Below are positions 1 through 9,072 of a stretch of 64,000 bases of DNA, one piece after another (positions within the stretch are counted from its first letter, which is position 1; every line of letters begins with the position of its first letter). The stretch covers positions 372,001-436,000 of the forward strand of contig NZ_CP045529.1 of NCBI RefSeq assembly GCF_009429125.1, given 5' to 3'. The position numbers were made by a program, and so were the translations under genes. The notes beneath the pieces were generated by a model that saw nothing but the letters and a program-made list of their open reading frames with translations, was not told the DNA's origin and did not search any database. This DNA is from Luteimicrobium xylanilyticum (GTDB lineage Bacteria > Actinomycetota > Actinomycetes > Actinomycetales > Cellulomonadaceae).

Positions 1-366
1 GCCGACATCGTCGGGGCGCTCACGCCGGCCATGCTGTTCGACTCGCTCGCGATCCAGATCGACGGGCCGCGCGCCTGGGACGAGTCGTTCACGATCGACG
101 TCGTGCTCACCGACGTGGACGAGCGGTACCGCCTCCGCCTCGCCAACGGCGCGCTCACGTACAGCGCGGTGCCGCAGCGCGGGGACGCCGACGTGACGAT
201 CACGACGACGAAGCGGGGTCTCCCGGCGGTCGCGCTGGGCGGGGGGCTCACGCCCGAGAAGCTCGCGGCGTCGGGCACGGAGATCACCGGGGACGTGTCC
301 GTGCTGCACACGCTCGCGGGGCTCCTGTCGCCCGGGGACCCGGACTTCGCGATCGTCACGCCGTAG
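1..366 (+). CDS. Alkyl sulfatase-type hydrolase, C-terminal part (5' truncated by window edge)
   Basis: The reading frame is open from base 1, so only the last 121 codons are inside the window. The visible part matches the C-terminal SCP2-like domain of SdsA1/BDS1-type alkyl sulfatases: an opening like ALTPAMLFDSLAIQIDGPRA, a central DADVTIT strand, and an ending like DPDFAIVTP. In the family this domain follows a metallo-beta-lactamase core and gives the hydrophobic substrate-binding surface for long-chain sulfate esters. The catalytic core should lie upstream of the window and was not seen, so full-length enzyme activity is inferred from family resemblance only. A strong terminator follows directly. 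Confidence 0.85.
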   Translation, partial: ADIVGALTPAMLFDSLAIQIDGPRAWDESFTIDVVLTDVDERYRLRLANGALTYSAVPQRGDADVTITTTKRGLPAVALGGGLTPEKLAASGTEITGDVSVLHTLAGLLSPGDPDFAIVTP

Positions 367-378
367 TCGTGTTCCAAG

Positions 379-409
379 AAGGCCCGCGCGACGCCGTCGC
401 GCGGGCCTT
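379..409 (+). terminator. Intrinsic-type terminator after the alkyl sulfatase gene
   Basis: A perfect 13-bp GC-rich stem (AAGGCCCGCGCGA / TCGCGCGGGCCTT) with a 5-nt loop lies 13 nt after the TAG stop. Only a short T-poor tail (CTCGCGC) follows, as is usual in high-GC actinobacteria. It separates the alkyl sulfatase gene from the giant surface protein gene. Confidence 0.8.
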
Positions 410-615
410 CTCGCGCATACCAGCACAAAACCTCTTCGATACCGTTATCGACCACATGTCTCATCCGGGTGAATCGGGGGCCATCGGTCGCGGGCCGGAA
501 TTGACGGTGACATGGTGTCCACGAGGCAAGCGGTGACCCGAGGGGGCGGGTGGTCACCGCGCACGGGGGGCACGCCGGTCCGTGGGGCCGGCATGCTGCG
601 CTGAGAGGTGGGCAC

Positions 616-3600
616 ATGGCGGTACGGCGGACGAGGCGTTCCCGGCTGGTGGCGATGGTCGGCGCTCTCGCGCTGGTCGCGACGACGGCCGTGGGGGCAG
701 CGCTCCCGGCCCAGGCGGCGGACCCGACCGACCCCACGGCGAGCATGGGGATCACCAAGTCCGCGAGCACGACGGACGTCACGCCGGGCCAGACCTTCAG
801 CTACACGATCGAGGTGACCTGCTCGGCGACCGGCCAGGGCGCGACCGGGTGCGTGAACTTCGTCCTCACGGACCCACTGCCTCAGTACATCGAGCTCGCC
901 GGCACGCCGACGTCCAACATCCCCGGCGCCACACCGACGTACGACGAGGCGACCAACACCCTCACGGTCGACGTCAACCAGGACCTCGGCAGCGGCACCA
1001 CGGGCATGCTCAGCGGGCGGACGCTCACCGTCACCATCCCGGTCCGCCTCTCGCCCGACGCGCCGGCGAGCATCGACGGGACCACGCTGACGAACACCGC
1101 GACCGTGACGGCCGACAACGCGGCGCACAAGGACGGGACTGCGAACGTGACGCCGCAGGTCGAGCAGAGCCTCGCCGCGGGAACCACCAAGGAGATCACG
1201 CCGACGGGCGCGGCTGCTCGGCCAGGTACCACGGCGGGCGTCACCCTCACCGGGACCAACAGCTCCAACGTGCCCGTGGACTCGCTCACCGTCCAGGATC
1301 CGGTCGACCCGACCGCCGACCCGAACCCGTTCGACCTCCTGGCCGTGACGAACCCGCTCGGAGGCGTCACCATGCCGGCGGGCGCCGAGCAGGTCACCGT
1401 CTCCGCGTACGTCGAGGGCCAGGGCTGGGTCGAGGGGACCCCCGGGCCGCCGCCCGCCGTGCTTCCCGACGGCGTCGAGCCGACGGACGTCCGCGGACTG
1501 CGCTACGAGTTCACGAGCACCGAAGGCAACGGGATCGAGCCGGGCGCGAGCGCGAGCGTCCCGTTCACCGTCGAGCAGCGTGAGGGCGTCACGGACCTCA
1601 CCGACCCGTTCACCGTCACGAACGACGCACAGACCACGGTGGGGTTGGGCGAAGGCACGGCGACGTCGGACCCGGCCGACGACACGTACGTCATCACCCC
1701 GCCCGACCTGCACGCCGCCGTGACGAAGAGCTTCAGCCCGGACACCGTGCACGCGGGCGACCCGAGCACGGTGACGATCGGCGCCACCAACACGTCCAAC
1801 GTCGCGGTCGACTCGCTGACCATCACGGAACCGACCGGCGGCACGAACCCGTTCGAGGGTGAGAACGCCCTGACGTTCACCGGGTTCACCGATGGCGTGG
1901 ACTGGCCGGCCGGCGCGACCGGCGCGACGATCGTGTACACGGGTCCGGGATGCTCGGGCGACGACCAGAGCACCACCGCGACGAACACGCTCCCCGACCC
2001 GCCTGACGGCTGCGCGCCCACCGGCTTCTCCGTGACGTTCACAGGCGCGATCGATGCCGGCGCGGAGGCCACGCTCCCGTTCACGGTCGACACCGACGCC
2101 GACCAGAGCGCCGACTCGCTGGCGCACGCCAACGAAGTCGGGGCGCAGACGGCGATCGGCGAGGCCACGAGCGACGAGGCCACCGACGACGCCACGCTCA
2201 CGACGCTCGCCGACCGCCTCGCGACGGAGACGACGAAGCGGATCACGCCGAACGACGTGCCGGCGCTCCCGGGGCAGGACGTCACGACCGGCCTCACGGG
2301 AACGGTGAAGGAGTTCCCGGACTCGACGGTGAACGCGCAGCGCGTCGTGATCCAGGACCCCGAGGACCCGACCGCGACGCCGAACTTCTTCGACACGTTC
2401 CGGCCGACGTCGGTCGACAGCGTGGAGATCCCGGAGTGCGCGGTCCTCACGGTGAACTACTGGGACGGCGACTCGTGGGAGGCCGTCCCGGGGATGTCCG
2501 ACATCGCGGGACCGCAGCGATTCTCCGCGCAGATCCCCGCGGACATCGACGCGCACGGGCTCCAGTTCGTCTACACGCCCGCCGCCGGCTGCGACGGGTT
2601 CCCGCCGGGCACGTCGCTGTCGCCGAACTTCACGTCGGTCGTCCGGCCCGGCGTCGACAACGCCGACGCGACCGTGAGCAACTGCGCCGGCACCGACGGC
2701 TCGGCCCCGACGGTCGCCGACCCGGCGCACTCGCAGGACTGCGCCGACGTCCAGCTCCACGAGGTCGAGCCCGGTGAAGGTGACCTCATCGACAAGACGT
2801 GGGACGACCCGGCGAACGTGCCCGAACGCAGCGGCGACGAACGCGGCGCGACGCTGCACTGGTCGACCGGCGGGTTCTCGAACCTCGACAGCGTCGTCGT
2901 GAGCGACGTGGCGGACCCGACGCAGCCGATCCAGGACTCGGTGTTCGACGCCTTCGACCTGGTGCGGATCGACCCCATCACGGCCGCTGACGACCCGCAC
3001 CTGAAGTACGACAAGGTCACCAGCGTCGAGCTCTACGTCGACGGCGCGTGGGTCGAGGCGGCGGACGACCCATGCCCGTCGAGCTGCGACGGGACGTTCC
3101 CCGGTTACGTGCTGACGGACAAGGAGCGCGCGGACGCGACCGCGTTCCGGCTCACGTTCGAGGAGAGCGACACGCACCGTGACGGGTCCGTGGGGACGCC
3201 GGGGATCGGGGCCGGGGTCGCGCGCTCCTCCGGGAACGACCGCGCGATCCACCCCGTCTTCGCGCTCAGGGACACGACGCGGCACGAGCCGGAGGAGCCC
3301 GTCCTGTCGACCACGGACCTCAACACCGACCAGGCGGGCGTGGTCGACAACGTCGCGCAGGCGACGGGGACCTTCCCGGACGGCAGCACGGTGACGGACC
3401 GGGACGGAGACGAGATCACGATCGTGCCGACGAACCTCGTCGTCGACCTGGCGAAGTCCTGGACCGGCGGGCCGCTCGCGGTACCCGCCACGGGGACACC
3501 CGCAGGCTCGTACCCGTCGGGCCGGGTGACGCTCAAGGCGACGAACCGGTCGCTCTCGCGGCTCGACACGCTCACGATTAGCGAGCCGACGGGCGACGCC

Positions 3601-6600
3601 GCGCACGACCCCTTCGACACGTTCAACCTGTCGCACTTCGCGACGATCACGGCGCCGGCGGACCTCGGCGCGACCGACGTCGCCGTGACCGTCCACTTTG
3701 CGAACGGCCCCGACCAGACCTTCACACGAGAGCGGGCGCTCGGCCTCACGCGCGACCAGCTTCTCGACGCGGTGGGCTTCGACGTCGTCTACACCGGCCG
3801 GATCCACTCTGCTACCGACGCGGCGGACGGGGGACCGACCAACGTCGCCTCGGTCACGTTCGACACGCAGCTGCGCGCCACGCACCGCGACGACGACACG
3901 CCAATGACCGCACCGGCCACCGTCGACAACCAGGCCACGACCACGGGCCGGGACCTCGTCGACTTCCCGGGCGCGATCCGTGAGGCTTCGGACAGCGACA
4001 CGGCGTCGATCGACCTGGTGAACGGTTCGCTCGACGTCCGCGCAGAGAAGTCGTTCGACCCGGCGAGCCAGACGGAGGGTGACGACAGCCCGGTCACCGT
4101 GACCCTGACCGGGCAGCCGCTCGGGCCGGCGCGCACGGTCTCGATGGTCGTGACCGACTACTCGCCGACCTTCTGGAACCAGTACGACTTCACGGGCTTC
4201 GCGGGCTTCTCCTTCGCGGGCTGGATCAACCGCGTGCAGGTCGACGCCTACACGGGCGGCACGTGGAGCGTCGGTGACGACGGTGACCCCGTGCTCACGG
4301 GTGGCTCGTGGAAGACGGGCGTCGCCGCGTCGACCCCGGCCCTGCCGGGTGGCGTGACCGCCGGCCAGGTCCAGGGCCTGCGCTTCACGTACACCCGCGC
4401 GGACGGTGCGAACTGGGAGAACCCGGCCACGCCCACGCAGCGGGTCTCGTTCCAGGTGACGCGTCGGGCGACGCTCAACACGGGCGGCCCCGTCCAGACC
4501 GACCAGGCCGGTCATACCCCGGCGCCCGGCGAGACCCAGGCCGGCCGCGCGACCGACGACATCACGGTCGACGCGACGAGCTCCGCGGTCGACGCGAACG
4601 GCGACCCGATCACGGCCGCCGCCGACGCGACGGCGCACATCGACTACGTGCACCTCACGAACGCCGTCCAGGTGGTCAAGACGCCGAACGGTGACACGGA
4701 GCAGCCGGGGCAGGCGTTCCCGTACACGCTCACGGTCAAGAACACGGGTGCCGCCCCCATCTCCAACCCGGTCATCACGGACACCCTGCCGACCGACGCC
4801 CAGGGAGCGCAGCTCGTCTTCGACCCCGACACCGAGGCCGCCGACCGCTACGCCTACACGCTGGCACCGGACTCGTCGGCAGCGGACGCCATGCCGGTCG
4901 ACCCCACCCAGGTCGCCGTGGACGAGACCGACGACGCGGCGAGCCGTCCCACCGCGCTGACCTTCACGTTCCCGTCCGGCACCACGCTCCAGCCCGGCGA
5001 GACCTACACGATCACCTTCAAGATGGTCGTCCGCACCGGCCTCGCCGCGGACACGAAGTTCACCAACGAGTTCGGGATCACCTCCGATCGCCCGTGGGAC
5101 GAGTGTGACGGCACGCTCACGGAGGACGGCGCGTGCACCGCGGAGGCGACCAACACGGTGGCCGCGGGTGGCGCGATCACGATGACCAAGCTGGTCAAGG
5201 CGGACGACTCCGACTCGGGAGCCAACCTCGGGATCACCACGGACCCCGCGACCTCCGCCGACCCGGCGGCGTGCAAGCCGGTCCTGGACGGCTTCTACGC
5301 GCGCCCGTGCGTCCCGGTCACGGCACCCGGGGACGACATCACCTGGCGCCTCGGCTACACCAACTCCGGCAACCTGCCGATGGACATCGTCGAGGGCGGC
5401 GACCTGCTCCCGGCGGTCGGCGACCACCTGGCGCTCGACCCGGCCGTCAAGCGCGGGTCGCAGTGGGCCCCGGTCCTGACCGGTGCCCGGCCTACCTCCG
5501 CCGGCGCGTTCGACCCGACCGTCGCGAATCTCGTCATCGAGTACACGACCGACCCGACCCCGTGCTTCACCGACATCGTGAACGGACAGCCGGTGCCGTG
5601 CGGCGACGACTGGGTCGAGTGGCCCGAGGGGACGACGCTGCAGGACCTCGGCGTCGATCCCGCCGACGTCACGGGCATCCGCGCAGCAGTGCAGTACCTG
5701 GGCGACAACCGTCTGATGCCGGGTCAGTCGATCGGGCTCGACGTACCGATGCGCGCCCCCGCGCTGACTCCGGGAACGGGCGCGACGAGCTACGCGTACA
5801 ACACCGTGGCAGGCACGGGCCGCGCCGTCTACCCGGACGGGCACACGCAGTTCACGCTCCCGAAGGAGCCGGCGCGCGTCGGGGTGGCGCTGGCCACCGG
5901 CTCGATCCGGATCGTGAAGAAGGTGACAGGTCCGGGCGCGGGCTTTGCGCCGTCGTCGTTCCCGGTGACCGTGGAGTGCACGTCGGTGGGCGTGGACGTG
6001 CCGCTCGGTGATGCCGCGCACCAGACCCTGACGCCCGACCAGGAGGTCACGGTCGACGGGATCCCGTACGGGTCGGACTGCACGGTGAGCGAGGGTGACA
6101 ACGGGCAGACGGGCGTCGAGGTCAACCACGTGACCGCGACGAACGACCCCCTGGCGATCCCGCTCGTCACCGTGACGAACGACTACGAGCTGGCGAGCCT
6201 CGACGTGACCAAGTCCGTCGACTCGTCGGCCGTCGACCAGGACGGGACCCCGGTCGCCTACGGGCCGTTCCACGTGACCGTGGACTGCACGTTCCTCGGC
6301 GACCCGGTCTACGCGGACGGCTACGACGCGGACCACCCGATGGAGGGGACGATCGCCGACGGCGACACCCTCCACCTCGAGGGTCTGCCCGCGGGCGCGG
6401 ACTGCACGGTGACCGAGGACGACGCCCACGGCGCCGTCACGACGACGCACCACGTGACGCCGGCCGGCGGCGACGAGTCCACCGCCGACGGCGACAGTGC
6501 CACGGTCGAGCTCGAGCCGACGACGGACGGCACCAACACCGACGTCGTGCACAACGCGTTCTCCGACGGGTCGCTGCGGATCGTGAAGCACGTCGAGGGC

Positions 6601-8052
6601 GACGCCGCCGACACCTACGGCGCCGGTCCGTTCACCGTCCACGTCGAGTGCACGCTCGACGACGAGAGCGGCACCCGCACCACCTGGTCGGGTGACGTGA
6701 CGCTCGGCGGTGACGACCCGCTCACGCACACGATCGAGCACGTCGCCACGGGCTCGTCGTGCGTCGTCACGGAGACCGACGACGGCGGTGCCACCTCCAC
6801 GTCGGTCTCGCCCGACGAGCCGGTCGTCGTGGGCTCCGGCGAGGACGTCGCCGAGGTGACGGTGACCAACACCTTCGACCCGGGCGTCCTGCACCTGACG
6901 AAGGACGTCACGGGCGACGCGGCGGACTTCGCGGCGGCCAGCTTCCAGGCGGAGGTCACCTGCACCGCCGACGGCGAGACCCTCGCGGGCTTCCCGCAGA
7001 CCGTGACCGTGACGCCCGGGGAGACGACGAGCGTCGACGCGCTCGTCGGCGCCGAGTGCCGTGTGAAGGAGACGGACACGCACGCGGCGACCGGCGTGAC
7101 CTACGCCCCGGCCGACGACGGCGACCCGTCGCAGTCGGGCGCGGTCACGGTCGGCCCGGCGGACGAGGACCCCGTGACCATCGGCATCACCAACGAGTAC
7201 CGCGCGGGCGGCCTCCAGGTCGCCAAGCTCGTCGACGGCCCTGGCGCTCCTGAGGCGTCGGTCGGGCCCTTCGTGTTCGACGTGACGTGCTCGTTCGACG
7301 GGGACGACGCCGCCTTCCAGCAGACGGTGACGCTCGAGGGCGACGGGACGACGTCGGAGCTCGAGTCCGACGTGCTCGGCCCGCTGCCCGTGGGCGCGGT
7401 CTGCGTGGTCCGGGAGACGGACGACGGTGGCGCCGACTCGACGCCCGCACCGGTGACCGTCACCATCCCCGACGTCGACGACGACGGCAACATGCAGGTC
7501 GTCGTGGCCGGTCTCGTCAACCCGTTCTCTGCCGGGACGATCTCCCTGACGAAGAAGCTCACCGGCGACGGCGTGGCGGCCGCGGTGAAGAAGAAGACGT
7601 TCACGGTCCAGCTGACCTGCCAGTACGACGCGGGAGGCGACGGGCCGCTGACGCTCTTCTCGGACTCCGTGAAGATCAAGGGCGGCGAGACGCTCACCGC
7701 CGAGGACGCCGACGGCAACCCCGTGAAGCTCCCGCTCGGCACGCGGTGCTTCGCGACCGAGACGAAGGACGGCGGCGCCGACGCGTCGACCGTCGACCAC
7801 GGGACGGTGGCCGACGCCGCGGTCGTCGGGATCTCCGACGAGCTGCAGCCTCTGGAGATCACCGTGACCAACCGGTTCGACCCGGCCACGCCGGGCAAGC
7901 CGGGGACCCCGGGCGGGCCGGGTGGCTCGGGGACGACGACCCCGCCGCTCGCGGCGACCGGCGCTCCGCTCGCTCAGGTCGCGCTGGCCGCGCTCGCGCT
8001 GCTCGGGCTGGGACTCGGGCTGGTGCTGCTCCGCCGTCGTCGGGAGGGGTGA
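616..8052 (+). CDS. Giant LAXTG-anchored surface protein with DUF11-like stalk and six DUF5979-like modules
   Basis: A 2478-aa secreted, probably wall-anchored protein. I chose ATG 616 because GAGAGG lies 7 nt upstream and the frame then opens with a clean signal peptide: RRTRR n-region, hydrophobic core, cleavage near AQA-AD at residue 34. Residues about 40-1760 are extracellular beta-sandwich-like segments with DUF11-type phrases (ITKSAS..PGQTFSYTI; NTGAAPISNPVITDTLP). Residues about 1762-2422 hold six tandem modules that each begin like LxVxKxVxG and end like VTVTNxF, with a conserved Cys pair per module, resembling DUF5979. A Pro/Gly-rich linker, LAATG (2445-2449), a hydrophobic helix and RRRREG complete the sorting signal. 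LAXTG is the class E sortase motif. It is a colinear paralogue of the gene at 17761. Function is unknown; adhesin or stalk is an inference. A longer start at GTG 550 is less likely. Confidence 0.85.
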   Translation: MAVRRTRRSRLVAMVGALALVATTAVGAALPAQAADPTDPTASMGITKSASTTDVTPGQTFSYTIEVTCSATGQGATGCVNFVLTDPLPQYIELAGTPTSNIPGATPTYDEATNTLTVDVNQDLGSGTTGMLSGRTLTVTIPVRLSPDAPASIDGTTLTNTATVTADNAAHKDGTANVTPQVEQSLAAGTTKEITPTGAAARPGTTAGVTLTGTNSSNVPVDSLTVQDPVDPTADPNPFDLLAVTNPLGGVTMPAGAEQVTVSAYVEGQGWVEGTPGPPPAVLPDGVEPTDVRGLRYEFTSTEGNGIEPGASASVPFTVEQREGVTDLTDPFTVTNDAQTTVGLGEGTATSDPADDTYVITPPDLHAAVTKSFSPDTVHAGDPSTVTIGATNTSNVAVDSLTITEPTGGTNPFEGENALTFTGFTDGVDWPAGATGATIVYTGPGCSGDDQSTTATNTLPDPPDGCAPTGFSVTFTGAIDAGAEATLPFTVDTDADQSADSLAHANEVGAQTAIGEATSDEATDDATLTTLADRLATETTKRITPNDVPALPGQDVTTGLTGTVKEFPDSTVNAQRVVIQDPEDPTATPNFFDTFRPTSVDSVEIPECAVLTVNYWDGDSWEAVPGMSDIAGPQRFSAQIPADIDAHGLQFVYTPAAGCDGFPPGTSLSPNFTSVVRPGVDNADATVSNCAGTDGSAPTVADPAHSQDCADVQLHEVEPGEGDLIDKTWDDPANVPERSGDERGATLHWSTGGFSNLDSVVVSDVADPTQPIQDSVFDAFDLVRIDPITAADDPHLKYDKVTSVELYVDGAWVEAADDPCPSSCDGTFPGYVLTDKERADATAFRLTFEESDTHRDGSVGTPGIGAGVARSSGNDRAIHPVFALRDTTRHEPEEPVLSTTDLNTDQAGVVDNVAQATGTFPDGSTVTDRDGDEITIVPTNLVVDLAKSWTGGPLAVPATGTPAGSYPSGRVTLKATNRSLSRLDTLTISEPTGDAAHDPFDTFNLSHFATITAPADLGATDVAVTVHFANGPDQTFTRERALGLTRDQLLDAVGFDVVYTGRIHSATDAADGGPTNVASVTFDTQLRATHRDDDTPMTAPATVDNQATTTGRDLVDFPGAIREASDSDTASIDLVNGSLDVRAEKSFDPASQTEGDDSPVTVTLTGQPLGPARTVSMVVTDYSPTFWNQYDFTGFAGFSFAGWINRVQVDAYTGGTWSVGDDGDPVLTGGSWKTGVAASTPALPGGVTAGQVQGLRFTYTRADGANWENPATPTQRVSFQVTRRATLNTGGPVQTDQAGHTPAPGETQAGRATDDITVDATSSAVDANGDPITAAADATAHIDYVHLTNAVQVVKTPNGDTEQPGQAFPYTLTVKNTGAAPISNPVITDTLPTDAQGAQLVFDPDTEAADRYAYTLAPDSSAADAMPVDPTQVAVDETDDAASRPTALTFTFPSGTTLQPGETYTITFKMVVRTGLAADTKFTNEFGITSDRPWDECDGTLTEDGACTAEATNTVAAGGAITMTKLVKADDSDSGANLGITTDPATSADPAACKPVLDGFYARPCVPVTAPGDDITWRLGYTNSGNLPMDIVEGGDLLPAVGDHLALDPAVKRGSQWAPVLTGARPTSAGAFDPTVANLVIEYTTDPTPCFTDIVNGQPVPCGDDWVEWPEGTTLQDLGVDPADVTGIRAAVQYLGDNRLMPGQSIGLDVPMRAPALTPGTGATSYAYNTVAGTGRAVYPDGHTQFTLPKEPARVGVALATGSIRIVKKVTGPGAGFAPSSFPVTVECTSVGVDVPLGDAAHQTLTPDQEVTVDGIPYGSDCTVSEGDNGQTGVEVNHVTATNDPLAIPLVTVTNDYELASLDVTKSVDSSAVDQDGTPVAYGPFHVTVDCTFLGDPVYADGYDADHPMEGTIADGDTLHLEGLPAGADCTVTEDDAHGAVTTTHHVTPAGGDESTADGDSATVELEPTTDGTNTDVVHNAFSDGSLRIVKHVEGDAADTYGAGPFTVHVECTLDDESGTRTTWSGDVTLGGDDPLTHTIEHVATGSSCVVTETDDGGATSTSVSPDEPVVVGSGEDVAEVTVTNTFDPGVLHLTKDVTGDAADFAAASFQAEVTCTADGETLAGFPQTVTVTPGETTSVDALVGAECRVKETDTHAATGVTYAPADDGDPSQSGAVTVGPADEDPVTIGITNEYRAGGLQVAKLVDGPGAPEASVGPFVFDVTCSFDGDDAAFQQTVTLEGDGTTSELESDVLGPLPVGAVCVVRETDDGGADSTPAPVTVTIPDVDDDGNMQVVVAGLVNPFSAGTISLTKKLTGDGVAAAVKKKTFTVQLTCQYDAGGDGPLTLFSDSVKIKGGETLTAEDADGNPVKLPLGTRCFATETKDGGADASTVDHGTVADAAVVGISDELQPLEITVTNRFDPATPGKPGTPGGPGGSGTTTPPLAATGAPLAQVALAALALLGLGLGLVLLRRRREG

Positions 8053-8238
8053 GAGGGCGCCTGTGACCTCATCTGTCGGGGCGTGAGCGGCCACGGTCCG
8101 CCCTGGATCCGCCTTGTCGTGCCGATGGCGATCTCTCGCACCGGACGCCGAGCGCCGGGAGCCGGCCCTGGGAGCGAGTGCTTCCTACGCCGTCGAGCAT
8201 GTGTCTACCCGCCGGGCTCACGCTCGACCATGACGTTG

Positions 8239-8348
8239 TTCCCCCGATTCAAAGCCGGATCGGGGGACACCACCATGGTCGACCCGGCAGGTGGGGGAGG
8301 AGTTGAAGAACGGTAGGGTTTGATGCCGCACAACGGTAGCGTTTGACA
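8239..8348 (-). mobile_element. Solitary insertion-sequence end (IS21-like) relic in a gene-free gap
   Basis: The 308-nt gap 8053-8360 holds no convincing gene. On the minus strand from 8348 the sequence opens TGTCAAACGCTACCGTT and repeats after 23 nt as ATCAAACCCTACCGTT (plus-strand AACGGTAGSGTTTGA at 8309-8323 and 8332-8346). An 8-bp stem CCCCCGAT/ATCGGGGG follows at 8241-8266. A TG-start terminus with subterminal copies of the terminal repeat is typical of IS21-family elements, and the AT content here exceeds that of the neighbours. No transposase frame and no second end are visible. I infer a remnant end; it could also be an operator array for the PH-domain gene. Confidence 0.4.
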
Positions 8349-8360
8349 CGTTCACGCAGG

Positions 8361-8903
8361 TCAGCGGCCCCGACGGCGCTGGGGCTCCCCGGGCGGGAAC
8401 TCGCCGTCGTCGGAGTTGTCGTCGTGCGCGAAGAGCAGCTCGTGGAGGCGCACCTGCACGTCGTCGACGTGGGGGACGTCGTGCAGGACGAGGCCCGGCT
8501 TCTCGCTGGCGTCGGACACCACGAGCGTCCCGCAGCCGAACATCCGGTCGAGCAGCCCCTGCTCGGAGGCGACGTCGTTGATCCGGTACAGCGGGATGTC
8601 GCGACCCGTGCGCGTGACGATGCCCGAGCGCACGAGGATCCGCTTGGTCGTGACGACGTAGCGCGTCGTGAGCCAGCGCGCCCAGCGCGGCAGCACCACG
8701 AGGCAGGCCAGCAGGAACGCGACGACGGCCACGACCTCGACGGCGACCGCCGGCGCGCCTAGCGCGGCCGTCACGGCGACCGCGGCGACGAGGACGACGA
8801 GCAGCACGATCGGCCAGAACAACGCCTTGAGGTGCGTGCGCAGCTCCAGGACGACGTCCTCGCCCTCGGTCAGGTGGGTGTCCTTCAGGCTCATGGCGAG
8901 CAT
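8361..8903 (-). CDS. Membrane protein with bacterial PH domain (YdbS/bPH_2 type)
   Basis: 180 aa. The N-terminus (about 1-25) is a short soluble stretch starting near MSLKDTHLTEGEDVVLELRTH. Two adjacent hydrophobic helices follow (about 28-70), then a bPH_2 domain with the usual pattern TTRYVVTTKRILVRSG (about 79-94), IPLYRINDV and GLLDRMFGCGTLVV. An acidic, Arg-ended tail (DDNSDDGEF...RRRGR) closes it. Such proteins are small inner-membrane proteins of unknown biochemical role. Two in-frame ATGs are close together (8903 and 8894); neither has a clear ribosome binding site. It is monocistronic and convergent to nothing nearby. Confidence 0.75.
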   Translation of the reverse strand: MLAMSLKDTHLTEGEDVVLELRTHLKALFWPIVLLVVLVAAVAVTAALGAPAVAVEVVAVVAFLLACLVVLPRWARWLTTRYVVTTKRILVRSGIVTRTGRDIPLYRINDVASEQGLLDRMFGCGTLVVSDASEKPGLVLHDVPHVDDVQVRLHELLFAHDDNSDDGEFPPGEPQRRRGR

Positions 8904-9072
8904 CGTGCCAGATCCGCCCGAGCGGTGTGAGGACCACCCCGGCTCCGAGGACGCTCATCCCCCGCGCATGAGGCACAAGGACGCGGGCCGGACGATCCTG
9001 GGCGAGGGTCGAGAGCGCCCGCGACGACTCCAGCACCGCCACCGGGCGTACCGCGAGACGAAGGAGAACGGG

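Noticed and set aside
445-8094. Minus-strand open frame of 2549 codons antisense to the first giant gene
   Set aside because: It mirrors the GC-biased third positions of the real gene, is Arg/Val/Gly-rich with no domains, and has no ribosome binding site. The plus-strand frame has signal peptide, repeats and sorting signal.
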